Source: Spirosoma montaniterrae
GTDB taxonomy: Bacteria; Bacteroidota; Bacteroidia; Cytophagales; Spirosomataceae
NCBI RefSeq assembly: GCF_001988955.1
Contig: NZ_CP014263.1
Location: forward strand, 2,294,001 to 2,358,000
Direction: 5' to 3'
Length of the DNA stretch: 64,000 nucleotides
Shown here: one piece after another, positions 34,265-43,411 of the stretch
How positions within the stretch are numbered: the first letter of the stretch is position 1
Layout: every line of letters starts with the position of its first letter
Made by a program: the position numbers and the translations under genes
Notes under the pieces: generated by a model
Seen by the model: only the letters and a program-made list of their open reading frames with translations
Database searches by the model: none
What the model was told of the DNA's origin: nothing

Positions 34265-36457
34265 ATGCTTCATCATCTACGTTATGGCGCATGGCTGCTG
34301 GTCAGTCTGTGCGTATCTACCACACTTTTTGCACAATCGCTGCGTGTTTTGCCCACCGATTCGTTGATTCGGGTCGATGGCAACCTGACGGAGTCGGTCT
34401 GGCAGCGGGCGGAGGTTGCGGGTAATTTTATTCAGAATTTCCCGAACGATACTATGCCCGCCCTCAACCGCACCGACGTGCGCATGACCTACGACAACGG
34501 GCATCTGTACGTAGCAGTGGTGTGCTTCGATAAAAATCCTGAAAAACGGTTCATAGCATCGTCGCTGCGCCGGGATTGGGAATGGGATCAGAACGATAAT
34601 TTTACGGTTTACCTCGACCCTTTCGGCGACCGCACCAATGGTTTTACCTTCAACGTAACGCCCCTCGGCGTAGAGCGCGAAGGGCAAATGTTCAACGGCG
34701 AGCGCGTGGCCCCGGAATGGGACAACAAGTGGCGGTCGGCAGTAAAAACATTTCCCGACCGCTGGCAGGCCGAACTGATGATTCCGCTCAAGAGCATCCG
34801 TTACCGGAAAGATCCTGACTGGTTCCTGATGAATTTTGCGCGGCACGACCTCAAAAATAACCAGCGTACTTCGTGGCGACGCGTGCCCATTGCCTACCGC
34901 ATTTCGGCATTAGCTTTTGCCGACACGGTGCGGTTTGCCACGCCCCTGCCCAACGCCGGACCAAACATATCCCTGATTCCCTACGTCAGTGGTCGGCTCG
35001 ACGACTACCGGGGCGAAGGTGGCAGCAGGCGGCTCGCGGGCGGCATTGGCTTCGACGCTAAAATTGCCATTACGCCCTCGCTCAATCTCGACCTGACCGT
35101 AAATCCCGACTTCTCGCAGGTCGAAGTCGATCAGCAGGTTACGAACCTCGAACGATTCGAAATTTTCTTCCCCGAACGGCGGCAGTTTTTCTTAGAAAAC
35201 AATGACTTGTTCGCCAACCTCGGTTTTGAGCAGTCCCGCCCGTTTTTCAGTCGGCGCATCGGCATCGGGCGCGACACAAACACGGGCGTTATTGTGCAGA
35301 ATCCGATTCTGTACGGCGCACGACTAAGCGGCAAAATCGATAAAAACTGGCGCATCGGGTTGCTGAATACGCAAACGGCCCGGCAAAACAGCCGGGGTAT
35401 CACACCTCAGAATTATACCGTCGGAATTGTGCAGCGGCAGGTGTTTACGCGCTCGAACGTAGTGGGCTTTTTCGTCAACCGCGATGGCGAAGGGGCAAGC
35501 CCAACGGCATCGCGCTACACCCGCGTTGCCGGGGCCGAATTTAATTTACTGACCGACGATAACCGCTGGAGCGGTAAGGTATGGGGCCACAAGGCATTCC
35601 GGTCTGACCTGGAAGGCAAACCCCTCGAAAGCGCGGCTCACGGCCTGTTTTTGAACTACACAAGCCGCAACCTGACGCTGGAGTGGGCGCACGAATACAT
35701 CGGGGCACACTATAACATCAACGACGTGGGCTTTGTGGCCCGGCGCGGGCAGTGGGGCTTTTTTCCGCAGGCGCAGTACACCTTCTATCCCGAAAACAAC
35801 CGGTGGCTCGTGAGTCACGGCCCACAGCTTGAAACAACCCTTTATCGGGATTTAACCGGTAAATTGCTCGACCGGGAATTATTCTACGGCTACAATTTCG
35901 CGCTGAAAAATACAATGGAGTTTGGCGGAGGGTACTACAACCTGTTCACGTACCTGTTTTTTCCGTTCGATCCGACGAACTTAGGTGGCGAGAAACTGCC
36001 CGCCAGCACCAACTACCGACAACGGGGCGGATTCTGGTTTATAAACAGCGACCGGCGCAAGCTGCTTACGCTACAGGCCGAAGGCTGGACAGGTGGCTTC
36101 TTCAACGGACGTAATACCAATGCTCAGGCCGTACTCAACTACCGGTTCCAGCCCTACGGTTCGTTTGGCATCTCAGCCGAGCATAATAATATTCGGCTAC
36201 CTGAACCGTATAATTCGGCCAGACTCTGGCTGATTGGCCCGCGCTTAGACCTGACCTTCTCGCGTAAGCTGTTCTGGACTACGTTCGTTCAGTTTAACAA
36301 CCAAACCAACAATACGCTGCTGAACACGCGCCTGCAATGGCGATACGCGCCTGTTTCGGACTTATTTGTGGTGTATCAGGAAAATTATTTTCCCAGTTCG
36401 TTTGCCAGCAAAAACCGGGCATTGGTAATAAAACTGTCGTACTGGCTGAATGTGTAG
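34265..36457 (+). CDS. DUF5916 outer-membrane protein with CBM9-like N-terminal domain
   Basis: 730 aa from the ATG at 34265, which starts a signal peptide (LLVSLCVSTTLFAQ). Residues about 25-210 form a family 9 carbohydrate-binding-like sandwich (IRVDGNLTESVWQ, DRTNGFTFNVTPLGVERE), followed by a long stretch of amphipathic beta strands typical of the DUF5916 barrel (FEIFFPERRQFFLEN is its signature), ending with strand LVIKLSYWLNV. Expected in the outer membrane; ligand unknown. Followed by a perfect palindrome. Confidence 0.9.
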   Translation: MLHHLRYGAWLLVSLCVSTTLFAQSLRVLPTDSLIRVDGNLTESVWQRAEVAGNFIQNFPNDTMPALNRTDVRMTYDNGHLYVAVVCFDKNPEKRFIASSLRRDWEWDQNDNFTVYLDPFGDRTNGFTFNVTPLGVEREGQMFNGERVAPEWDNKWRSAVKTFPDRWQAELMIPLKSIRYRKDPDWFLMNFARHDLKNNQRTSWRRVPIAYRISALAFADTVRFATPLPNAGPNISLIPYVSGRLDDYRGEGGSRRLAGGIGFDAKIAITPSLNLDLTVNPDFSQVEVDQQVTNLERFEIFFPERRQFFLENNDLFANLGFEQSRPFFSRRIGIGRDTNTGVIVQNPILYGARLSGKIDKNWRIGLLNTQTARQNSRGITPQNYTVGIVQRQVFTRSNVVGFFVNRDGEGASPTASRYTRVAGAEFNLLTDDNRWSGKVWGHKAFRSDLEGKPLESAAHGLFLNYTSRNLTLEWAHEYIGAHYNINDVGFVARRGQWGFFPQAQYTFYPENNRWLVSHGPQLETTLYRDLTGKLLDRELFYGYNFALKNTMEFGGGYYNLFTYLFFPFDPTNLGGEKLPASTNYRQRGGFWFINSDRRKLLTLQAEGWTGGFFNGRNTNAQAVLNYRFQPYGSFGISAEHNNIRLPEPYNSARLWLIGPRLDLTFSRKLFWTTFVQFNNQTNNTLLNTRLQWRYAPVSDLFVVYQENYFPSSFASKNRALVIKLSYWLNV

Positions 36458-36465
36458 GGAAGAGC

Positions 36466-36521
36466 GCATGAAGCTTTGATTAGCGGGCGAATTAATTCGC
36501 CCGCTAATCAAAGCTTCATGC
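36466..36521. terminator. Perfect 56-bp palindrome between convergent genes
   Basis: 28-bp arms without a loop, centre between 36493 and 36494. Its core GGGCGAATTAATTCGCCC is shared with 28196-28265, but the flanks differ (GCTTTGATTA in place of GTTCCGTAAG). It includes the TGA of the convergent gene at 36516. Confidence 0.85.
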
Positions 36522-36746
36522 TAAATACGGCAAATACGGCTCCAGCCGGTCGGTGTCGTTGAAGACTGCTACTTGCTGGAGATTGCTGCGATAGGCGTCG
36601 TATTGCAATTCGACGTAGAAGTTTTTGAGACTATACAGCAAAAAAATGTGATCACCTTCGTAGCGATTGGCTAAAATGTCGCCCGCGAAGTAAAGCGTGT
36701 CGAGTTGTTGTTGGGGCGCAAGCTGAGTAAAATCGGCGGGCTTCAT
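36516..36746 (-). CDS. Small hypothetical protein, 76 aa
   Basis: Begins MKPADFTQLAPQQQLDTLYF; the frame is open further upstream but this ATG gives a normal N-terminus. Compact, no signal peptide, tyrosine-rich (YSLKNFYVELQYDAYRS). The pattern is that of a conserved small cytoplasmic protein; no function known to me. Its stop codon lies within the palindrome. Confidence 0.6.
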   Translation of the reverse strand: MKPADFTQLAPQQQLDTLYFAGDILANRYEGDHIFLLYSLKNFYVELQYDAYRSNLQQVAVFNDTDRLEPYLPYLA

Positions 36747-36887
36747 AAGCAGTTGGGGTTGACAAGCGAAATAAGCGAAAACCCGGCCCTTACACAAACC
36801 CAGTGACAGAGTTTATATGCTACACAAAAAACAGCACCCTATTACAACTAAAACATAAAGTATACCAACGCATTACGTACCAATGAG

Positions 36888-36921
36888 TTTCAGGTTCGCC
36901 CATGCATGGGCGAACCTGAAA
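36888..36921. terminator. Perfect 34-bp palindrome at the 3' end of the oxidoreductase gene
   Basis: 17-bp arms, no loop (core GCCCATGCATGGGC). On the plus strand it is followed by AAATTTTT. It lies just after the stop of the oxidoreductase gene. Confidence 0.7.
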
Positions 36922-36926
36922 AATTT

Positions 36927-38033
36927 TTAGCTGATTTTCACTTCACGGCCTGTGCGGGCGGCCTGATAGATTGCTTCAACGATTTTAATGTCGCGCAGAC
37001 CTTCTTCGCCGGGCACCAGCACGGGTTTGTTTTTCAGGATCGCTTCGGCATCGTCGTCCATTTGCTTTGCCTGCTGCCAGGGTACGTCATACGGGTGATT
37101 GATACTGCCGCTGGATTTCCCCATAAATTCGCCTTTCACCCCGTTATAGGGCGAATAAGGTTCCATGCGCAACGTGCCTTTATCGCCCGTTACGTGCAGG
37201 AAGTTCATATTCATGCCATAGCTCGTTTGCACAGCCGCCCGCGCTCCACTTGGAAAAATCAGTTGCGCCATCGTGGTTTCGTCAAGACCATTTTTGTAGA
37301 CGTCGGGGCGGGTCGTGAACTGCTGGGCGGTTACGGCAATAGGTTCTTCGCCAGTGGCTAAACGGGCACCCTGCAATACATATACGCCCATGTCGTACAT
37401 GACACCTCCGCCCATTTCTTTTTTCTGTTTCCAGTGATCAGTGCGTCCGTCATAATAGCCTGCCGAGCAGCTAACCATCTGAATTTTACCGATTTTTCCA
37501 TCGCGCAGGGCCTTTACGTATTCCTGCGTGTTGGGTTCGTGATGCAGCCGGTAGCCTACCGTCAGTGAGCGTTTATTTTTGGCGCAGGCATCGATCATGT
37601 TCTGGCACTCTTTCGCCGTTACGGCCATCGGCTTTTCTACCCAAACGTGTTTTCCAGCACGAGCCGCCCGCACCACGTATTCCTCGTGCATCGACGGGGG
37701 CAGCACCACGTACACCACGTCGATGTCGGGGTTATTGGCAATCTGGTCGAACGTCTGGTACGAATAGATGTTTTTGTCGGGGATGTTGTATTTCTTTTTC
37801 CAGGCTTCAGCCTTGCCGGGCGTTCCGGTCACGATACCGGCGAGGTAGCAGTTTTTGGTCTGCTGCAAAGCGGGAGCCAGCAGGTCGGTGCTGTAATAGC
37901 CCAGCCCCACGAGGGCCACGCCGAGCCGGTCTTTTTTCGGACCTGTAGCGGCCAGCAACACATTGGGCGAAAACGTTGCGGCTGCGCTGATGAGGGATGC
38001 GGTCTGGAGGAAGTGTCTGCGGGAAGAGGTCAT
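36927..38033 (-). CDS. Gfo/Idh/MocA-family oxidoreductase with Tat signal
   Basis: 368 aa. Tat signal (SSRRHFLQTA) so exported, as in many Bacteroidota sugar-modifying members such as glycosidases of the GH109 type. Rossmann part RLGVALVGLGYYS (GxGxxx), then the EKP motif (WVEKPMAVTAKEC) shared by the family, and the C-terminal alpha/beta domain with YDMGVYVLQGA. Probably NAD(H)-dependent, acting on a sugar or glycoside; substrate unknown. Confidence 0.9.
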   Translation of the reverse strand: MTSSRRHFLQTASLISAAATFSPNVLLAATGPKKDRLGVALVGLGYYSTDLLAPALQQTKNCYLAGIVTGTPGKAEAWKKKYNIPDKNIYSYQTFDQIANNPDIDVVYVVLPPSMHEEYVVRAARAGKHVWVEKPMAVTAKECQNMIDACAKNKRSLTVGYRLHHEPNTQEYVKALRDGKIGKIQMVSCSAGYYDGRTDHWKQKKEMGGGVMYDMGVYVLQGARLATGEEPIAVTAQQFTTRPDVYKNGLDETTMAQLIFPSGARAAVQTSYGMNMNFLHVTGDKGTLRMEPYSPYNGVKGEFMGKSSGSINHPYDVPWQQAKQMDDDAEAILKNKPVLVPGEEGLRDIKIVEAIYQAARTGREVKIS

Positions 38034-38059
38034 GTTTCGGCTTGTTCTTCAGTGTATTA

Positions 38060-38182
38060 CTATGATTCGTTAGCTAATAAGGACAAAAACTCATCTGGCG
38101 TAAAAACCCCTATTTTGGGAAAAGGGAGTTCTTTTACTATATTGAAGTGGCCGTCATAGGTAAGAATATAATCAGCACCACC
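38060..38182 (-). pseudogene. C-terminal remnant of a PIN-domain toxin
   Basis: About 40 codons, ADYILTYDGHFN then PKIGVFTPDEFL, match the end of PIN-family ribonuclease toxins (final acidic residues Asp-Tyr and Asp-Gly-His). The first two-thirds of the domain, including the leading catalytic aspartate, are missing. It overlaps the tail of the antitoxin gene in another frame, so a deletion removed the junction of the pair. Confidence 0.7.
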
Positions 38183-38384
38183 CGTGGCCTTTGGCCCAAG
38201 ATTCGATAGTATCTTCATTCCACCCATTCTCCTGGCAAAGTTTCTCCATTTCGGCATCGGCTTTATTCAGAAAATACTGTGCTAAGAGCTGGCGAATCTC
38301 TGTAAGCTGCTCATCAGCCAATGGATAAGCAAAGGTTTGCAACAATTCGATTTGCAAATTGGTCAATTTAGGAGGAGCAACCAT
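38172..38384 (-). CDS. Probable antitoxin of a broken PIN toxin-antitoxin pair
   Basis: 70 aa, beginning MVAPPKLTNLQIELLQTF, with central LTEIRQLLAQYFLNKADAEMEKL and NGWNEDTIESW. This matches the small antitoxins that precede PIN toxins in Bacteroidota. The last residues (KGHGWC) are probably read-through of deleted toxin DNA. Confidence 0.65.
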   Translation of the reverse strand: MVAPPKLTNLQIELLQTFAYPLADEQLTEIRQLLAQYFLNKADAEMEKLCQENGWNEDTIESWAKGHGWC

Positions 38385-38522
38385 GTTTTTAGCTTTTTTG
38401 TGAAGTTAGTCAATTGACTGCATTTACAAATCAACAGCCCAAGAAACTGGCATGTCAACGTTCATCTTTGTATCTTAACACCATATTTTCCACGAACCCA
38501 CCGGCTAAGACTTTTGTTGAAG

Positions 38523-38556
38523 ATTGGCGTTCTTTTACCTGAACGCTCTACTTTTG
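38523..38556 (+). promoter_or_regulatory. Promoter of aguB
   Basis: ATTG (38523-38526), 22 nt, TACTTTTG (38549-38556), and the ATG only 4 nt later. If the boxes are used, the mRNA would be leaderless or almost so. Confidence 0.5.
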
Positions 38557-38560
38557 CAAT

Positions 38561-39433
38561 ATGTCAAAGAACGTCAATATCGGGCTGGTACAGATGAGTT
38601 GCACCGCCGATGTAGAGTCGAATATCCAGAAAGCCATTGCCCGCATCCGCGAAGCCGCACAGCAGGGCGCACAGATTGTTTGTTTGCAGGAACTGTTTAC
38701 GTCGCTGTATTTCTGCGATGTAGAAGACCACCACAATTTCAGTCTGGCCGAGGCTATTCCTGGCCCTACTACCGAGCGGTTGGGCAACCTGGCGGGTGAA
38801 TTGAATGTTGTCATTATTGCGTCGCTGTTCGAGAAACGGGCACAGGGGCTATATCATAACACCACCGCCGTGCTCGATGCCGACGGTACGTATCTGGGCA
38901 AATACCGGAAAATGCACATTCCCGATGATCCGGGCTACTACGAGAAGTTTTACTTTACGCCCGGCGATCTTGGCTACAAAGTTTTTGATACCAAATTTGC
39001 CCGTATCGGTGTACTGATCTGCTGGGATCAGTGGTATCCTGAAGCGGCCCGTATCACAAGCCTGATGGGTGCTGAAGTTCTCTTCTACCCTACGGCCATC
39101 GGCTGGGACACTACCGAACCCGATCCCGCTCAGAATACCGAACAATACAACGCCTGGCAAACCATTCAGCGGAGCCACGCCATTGCCAACGGCGTTCATG
39201 TGGTATCGGTGAACCGCGTCGGCGAAGAGAACGGGCAGCAGTTCTGGGGCGGCTCATTCGTAGCTAATCCGTTCGGGTCGCTGTTGTACTTGGCCCCCCA
39301 CGAAGAGGAAGTGGTTCATGTTCAATCGATTGACCTGGCATTATCCGACAAATACCGGACTACCTGGCCCTACTTCCGCGACCGGCGCATCGACTCGTAC
39401 CAGCCTATCACTAAGCGGTATATCGACGAGTAG
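38561..39433 (+). CDS. aguB: N-carbamoylputrescine amidase
   Basis: 290 aa nitrilase-superfamily enzyme. The catalytic triad is visible: Glu in LQELF, Lys in KYRKMHIPDDPGYYEKFYF (the block specific to this enzyme) and Cys154 in ICWDQWYPE. It converts N-carbamoylputrescine to putrescine in the plant/bacterial arginine route; its usual partner, agmatine deiminase, is not in this window. Followed by an inverted repeat. Confidence 0.93.
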   Translation: MSKNVNIGLVQMSCTADVESNIQKAIARIREAAQQGAQIVCLQELFTSLYFCDVEDHHNFSLAEAIPGPTTERLGNLAGELNVVIIASLFEKRAQGLYHNTTAVLDADGTYLGKYRKMHIPDDPGYYEKFYFTPGDLGYKVFDTKFARIGVLICWDQWYPEAARITSLMGAEVLFYPTAIGWDTTEPDPAQNTEQYNAWQTIQRSHAIANGVHVVSVNRVGEENGQQFWGGSFVANPFGSLLYLAPHEEEVVHVQSIDLALSDKYRTTWPYFRDRRIDSYQPITKRYIDE

Positions 39434-39491
39434 GGCGGCTGGAAAGCCGCTTTGTTCCTAATAGATCGGCGGCTTTCCAGCCGCTCTACTC
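39428..39491 (+). terminator. Inverted-repeat terminator after aguB
   Basis: 16-bp perfect arms (39435-39450, 39469-39484, GCGGCTGGAAAGCCGC) extended after one mismatch by GAGTAG/CTACTC, enclosing the aguB stop TAG. Each arm can also fold back on itself (GCGGCT...AGCCGC). Confidence 0.75.
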
Positions 39492-39497
39492 ATCGAT

Positions 39498-41105
39498 ATG
39501 CCTATTGTCCGTACCCTTTCGCTGATTGCGCTGGTCTGGCTGGCAATCGCTGCTTACCACATTTTGCAGCAACCTCCCAATCCCAGGCCGGTAGCATTGG
39601 GCGGACCGTTGCCTGCGCAAACACCCCTGACACCCACGCCCCGCGCCCGGTTTACGCCCACAACCCGCAAAGGCTACTACAACATCGACGTTGTTAGCGA
39701 TTTTACGTTGCCTGCTTCTAAAGCTCTGATTTTCTGTGGGGCCGGGCGCAACCTGCACGTTCGGCAGGATCGTGATAAACTGTTTCGGCGCGGCTTTTCG
39801 GCGGTCAATCAAACGCACATGATCGCTGAAATTGAACATTGGCCGACCGACAACCCACCACCGGGCTGGCGCAGTTCGCTGAAGCCCAGTCAGCGGGCTG
39901 TTATTCTATACCAGAATTATTTTCGGGACTCGTTTGGTTTACCGTGGGCGGCTAACTCATTGAAGGCCAGCGAGACGGTATACAAAACCTTGCCCGGCGC
40001 ACCAGCGAGCCGAAACACGTTGCATCAGGCTTGCCACGAGTTGTCGGGAGCCTGCGTTGGTTTCGGCGATTGTCCACCTACGGGGCATCAAAGCACGTTT
40101 GGGCATATTGTGCTTGACATCGAGAACGACCCAACTCCGGTGTTTAACCGGCAGGAGCAGGTCAACCTGTATACGTTTATGGCAAAAACGATTCGGGGGC
40201 GCATTAGTCCGCAAACCAAACTCGGATCAATTGCCCCGGTGCCGCATAATAGTTACGGTTACTCCCGCGCTCAGGATTACACCGCCCAACCCGACTGGCT
40301 CTGGAACACCCCTGCCCGCCATACCGCCACCAGCCGAGAGCGTGGCATGCCCGACGACATTCTGGGCAAATCGTTCGCCGATTATGTCGATTTTCAGATG
40401 CCTGGCACGTATTATCTCTACCCCGAATTTGACTACAGCATCGACCATACCGGCAACCGGTCGCGGCACTGGCTGGCCGCGCTACTGGGCGAGCAGGAGG
40501 TAAACCGGCAACTGTCGGCCAAACCGCGTATGGCCTGGCATTGGCTGTTCAACACGCAGAACGACAAGTTCAATAAAAGTGCCAAAGCTGAACACCCCAA
40601 CCCACCTACCGTAGCCGAAGGAATGGCCGTTTTTTTCTGGTTCACAGGTGCTTACGGGGTGTTGTTCTGGGACGACCACATCGACCTCCTCCCCGACCAG
40701 TCGACCCCTGCCGACCCTGCCCGTCAGAACCTCGGCAACGACCGTATTTATGCCTGTTATGAACACTACGTTCACGGTCTCTGGCGGCTGTTCAGACACC
40801 ACAGCGACCTGTTTAATGGCCGTGAGACCTACCTGAACGAAGCGACAGACTGTTCGTATGACGGGGGTAAAACGTGGGTACAGTATAATGCCAATCAGTT
40901 AAAGACCCGTGATCTGCCGTTTGTGCGGGCTATTGTCAACGGCAACCAGATTCTCATTGCCGCCACGAAAGCCTATGCCCGGCCCGACCAAACTACAAAC
41001 GTGATGGTGCGTTACGTGCAAAATGGTTACCTATTTTATACATCTTTACGACTAACAGGCGATCAGATATTTCTGGGACGGGCCACTATGCCTCGTTTAC
41101 GTTAA
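39498..41105 (+). CDS. Secreted hypothetical protein, 535 aa
   Basis: N-terminal membrane anchor or signal (SLIALVWLAIAAYHIL). Low-complexity Pro-rich region to about 55, then a large globular part. Features seen: HELSGACVGFGDCP (two cysteines), HIVLDIENDPTPVF, MPGTYYLYPEFDYSI, MAVFFWFTGAYGVLFWDDH. The spaced acidic residues and FxWDDH/YEHYVHGLW segments suggest a TIM-barrel glycoside hydrolase fold, but I cannot assign a family. Confidence 0.6.
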   Translation: MPIVRTLSLIALVWLAIAAYHILQQPPNPRPVALGGPLPAQTPLTPTPRARFTPTTRKGYYNIDVVSDFTLPASKALIFCGAGRNLHVRQDRDKLFRRGFSAVNQTHMIAEIEHWPTDNPPPGWRSSLKPSQRAVILYQNYFRDSFGLPWAANSLKASETVYKTLPGAPASRNTLHQACHELSGACVGFGDCPPTGHQSTFGHIVLDIENDPTPVFNRQEQVNLYTFMAKTIRGRISPQTKLGSIAPVPHNSYGYSRAQDYTAQPDWLWNTPARHTATSRERGMPDDILGKSFADYVDFQMPGTYYLYPEFDYSIDHTGNRSRHWLAALLGEQEVNRQLSAKPRMAWHWLFNTQNDKFNKSAKAEHPNPPTVAEGMAVFFWFTGAYGVLFWDDHIDLLPDQSTPADPARQNLGNDRIYACYEHYVHGLWRLFRHHSDLFNGRETYLNEATDCSYDGGKTWVQYNANQLKTRDLPFVRAIVNGNQILIAATKAYARPDQTTNVMVRYVQNGYLFYTSLRLTGDQIFLGRATMPRLR

Positions 41106-41238
41106 CTCACTTTCGAGAGCGGGTTATTAGTTGACTACCATTTTGGTGAGAGTCTCTATATATTTCAGTTAGTTTTTTGCTTATCCTCTTTTTCATGAAT
41201 TTCTGTCTACTATTACTCTTTTTTGTTGTTTTCTCCTA

Positions 41239-43350
41239 TTGTTTTTATACCGTAATAGCATCCAGCACGGTGCTTTTACGGCATTCCGGCTGGCTTTTAT
41301 TTATGCATCGCTTGTTTTATGTATAGCCGTTTTCAGCTACAACGAAGTTTTTTCATACCTCCAACGAATGAATGCCGAAACCGCCTGCGTCTTTTGGTCG
41401 ATTGGCGTTCTGGTTGGGCTAAGTACGCTGCTTTGGTCGCTCCGAAAACCGCATGACCGTCAATTACTTGTCAAGCAGTTAAGCATTGTTTTTCGGTTGC
41501 ATGGCTGTCCGAATTCAGTACGCTGGCTGACCGTTGCGGGATTTGTCCTGCTTTATTTGCCCCTGCTTTTTTTAGCCCTTTACGCGCCACCCAGTAATTT
41601 AGATTCGCACAACTACCACCTGAACCGGATTCTGTTCTGGGTCTGGAACCAAAACCTCGATCATTTCCCTACGGTCTACGGCCCGCAATTGTATCATAAC
41701 GTGTTCGCCGAGTATGTAGTTATGCATACGGGTCTGCTCACAGGTTCCGATCAGTTTGTTAACCTAATTCAGTTTAGTGCCATGACTGGGGCGGTGTTAA
41801 GTATTAGTCTGCTGGCGAAAGAATTTGGGCTTAATGTACGCGGGCAGTTTCTGGCCGGTGTGTTACTATTTAGTTTACCGATTGGTTTATTTGAAAGCAC
41901 AACCACACAGAACGACTACATAACCTGCTATTTGTTCATTAGCTTCGTTGTGCTGGGGTATCGGGCCATTCGTCACCACGATTACAAAGTCATGGCCTGG
42001 TGTTTACTGGCCCTGTTTTTCGCGGGCTTCACAAAATACACAGCCCTGATGTTCGGCCTACCGTTTGCTGTCTTCTTTGGGATAAACCTGCTGAAGCAAC
42101 GCGGCTTCGTGTATAGTGCAAGGATTCTCGCAATGGGACTTTTGTTGTTCGGGCTAATTTTCGGTTCTTTTTTTTATCGTAACTACCAGCTTTACGGCTC
42201 ACTAATTGGCCCCCGCCCCGGCACACGGCTGGCTCTTGAAAAACTTTCCTGCGATACCTATTCACTCCCATTTACGACCGCCAATGTGCTAAAGAACGTA
42301 GGTCTACACCTAGGGCTCCCTTACAGTGCCTATAACCGTCAGATCGATTCGGGAATGGTTGCGTTGCATCGTACACTGGGCGTTTCGCTGACCGAGCCAG
42401 CCATAACGATGGACCACTATCACGCCCGCTTTTCGATGCAGGAAGATATGGTTCCGAACACGATTCACTTCTGCCTTTTGTTACTTTCAAGCGTTTTTTT
42501 GTTCATACGACGGGATCATGGCGACGTAAAAATACTGCTCATACTGGCCCTGCTTGGATTCGTTCTGTTCTGCACGTTAGTGAAATTCCAGTTGTGGAGT
42601 TCGCGAACGCACATGCCGCTGTTTGCTGTTGGGTGCGTCGTTATTGGTTACGTTGTTCGGCGGCTTTTAGGTATGAGAGAAATTTACCTAAGCACTGCCA
42701 TGCTACTATTATCGGTGGTAATTGTCTACGGCAATCCGGCAAAAATGCTGATTCCGGTGCGCTATGTTTCTCAGAAGCTCGTGGCTCATGTTCCGCGCGA
42801 CATTTCACCCCCGGATAGTAGTCATGCGAAGAGTTTTAGAAACCTGCTTGGCCCTTACTACGATACATCAGTTGCCAGTATCTACCCAATCCGGCACACC
42901 TATTCGTATAGGGAACGGCAGGCAATTTTCCAGAAACTCGACTCGGTTGCTTATTTCTGGCACGATAAACAGGGCAGCATCCTCGCTAAAAGCCGGACCG
43001 AGGCTTACTTTGCTAATCATCTGGCCGACTATACGAGTTATAGTAAGCTGCTGCCGCACATTGGACCTGATGTACTAAACATCGGGGTTGCTTACCTGGG
43101 TGAAAATGGCTTTTACCACTATTGGCGCGTACTGAACCAGCCTGTTCAGATGCGCTACATTCGTTACCGCCACGAGTTCAACGCACTGTCAAACACCCAT
43201 CGCCGATTTCGGTACAACTACATCCTTTCCGACGAAATTGGCACGGCCCTGCGCTGCACAGAACCCGGCAATGTAGCTGCTGTCTATAAAACCGATAAAC
43301 TCATACTTGTCAAATTAAAGCGTCCGTCTGAGCGGGTCTATCTCTTTTGA
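41239..43350 (+). CDS. Integral-membrane glycosyltransferase, probably frameshifted near its start
   Basis: Open for 703 codons from a TTG at 41239, but the natural start seems to be the ATG at 41195: it opens MNFCLLLLFFVVFSYC in another frame, and one extra T in the TTTTT run at 41242-41246 joins it smoothly to LYRNSIQHGAFTAFRLAF. About ten membrane helices follow, with an early NLDSHNYHLNRILFWV loop (Asp then His, as in lipid-linked-sugar GT-C enzymes). It resembles the cluster gene at 57590, suggesting a paralogue. Substrate unknown. Confidence 0.7.
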   Translation: MFLYRNSIQHGAFTAFRLAFIYASLVLCIAVFSYNEVFSYLQRMNAETACVFWSIGVLVGLSTLLWSLRKPHDRQLLVKQLSIVFRLHGCPNSVRWLTVAGFVLLYLPLLFLALYAPPSNLDSHNYHLNRILFWVWNQNLDHFPTVYGPQLYHNVFAEYVVMHTGLLTGSDQFVNLIQFSAMTGAVLSISLLAKEFGLNVRGQFLAGVLLFSLPIGLFESTTTQNDYITCYLFISFVVLGYRAIRHHDYKVMAWCLLALFFAGFTKYTALMFGLPFAVFFGINLLKQRGFVYSARILAMGLLLFGLIFGSFFYRNYQLYGSLIGPRPGTRLALEKLSCDTYSLPFTTANVLKNVGLHLGLPYSAYNRQIDSGMVALHRTLGVSLTEPAITMDHYHARFSMQEDMVPNTIHFCLLLLSSVFLFIRRDHGDVKILLILALLGFVLFCTLVKFQLWSSRTHMPLFAVGCVVIGYVVRRLLGMREIYLSTAMLLLSVVIVYGNPAKMLIPVRYVSQKLVAHVPRDISPPDSSHAKSFRNLLGPYYDTSVASIYPIRHTYSYRERQAIFQKLDSVAYFWHDKQGSILAKSRTEAYFANHLADYTSYSKLLPHIGPDVLNIGVAYLGENGFYHYWRVLNQPVQMRYIRYRHEFNALSNTHRRFRYNYILSDEIGTALRCTEPGNVAAVYKTDKLILVKLKRPSERVYLF

Positions 43351-43386
43351 CCGGTAAGCTCCGAGCCGACCTGCCAACATTTGTGC

Positions 43387-43394
43387 TAAGTTTG
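43387..43394 (+). promoter_or_regulatory. -7-like box before the ROK gene
   Basis: TAAGTTTG, 17 nt before the ATG at 43412. No -33 TTTG at the right distance, so support is partial. Confidence 0.35.
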
Positions 43395-43411
43395 TGGCTC
43401 TTTTGAACGGC

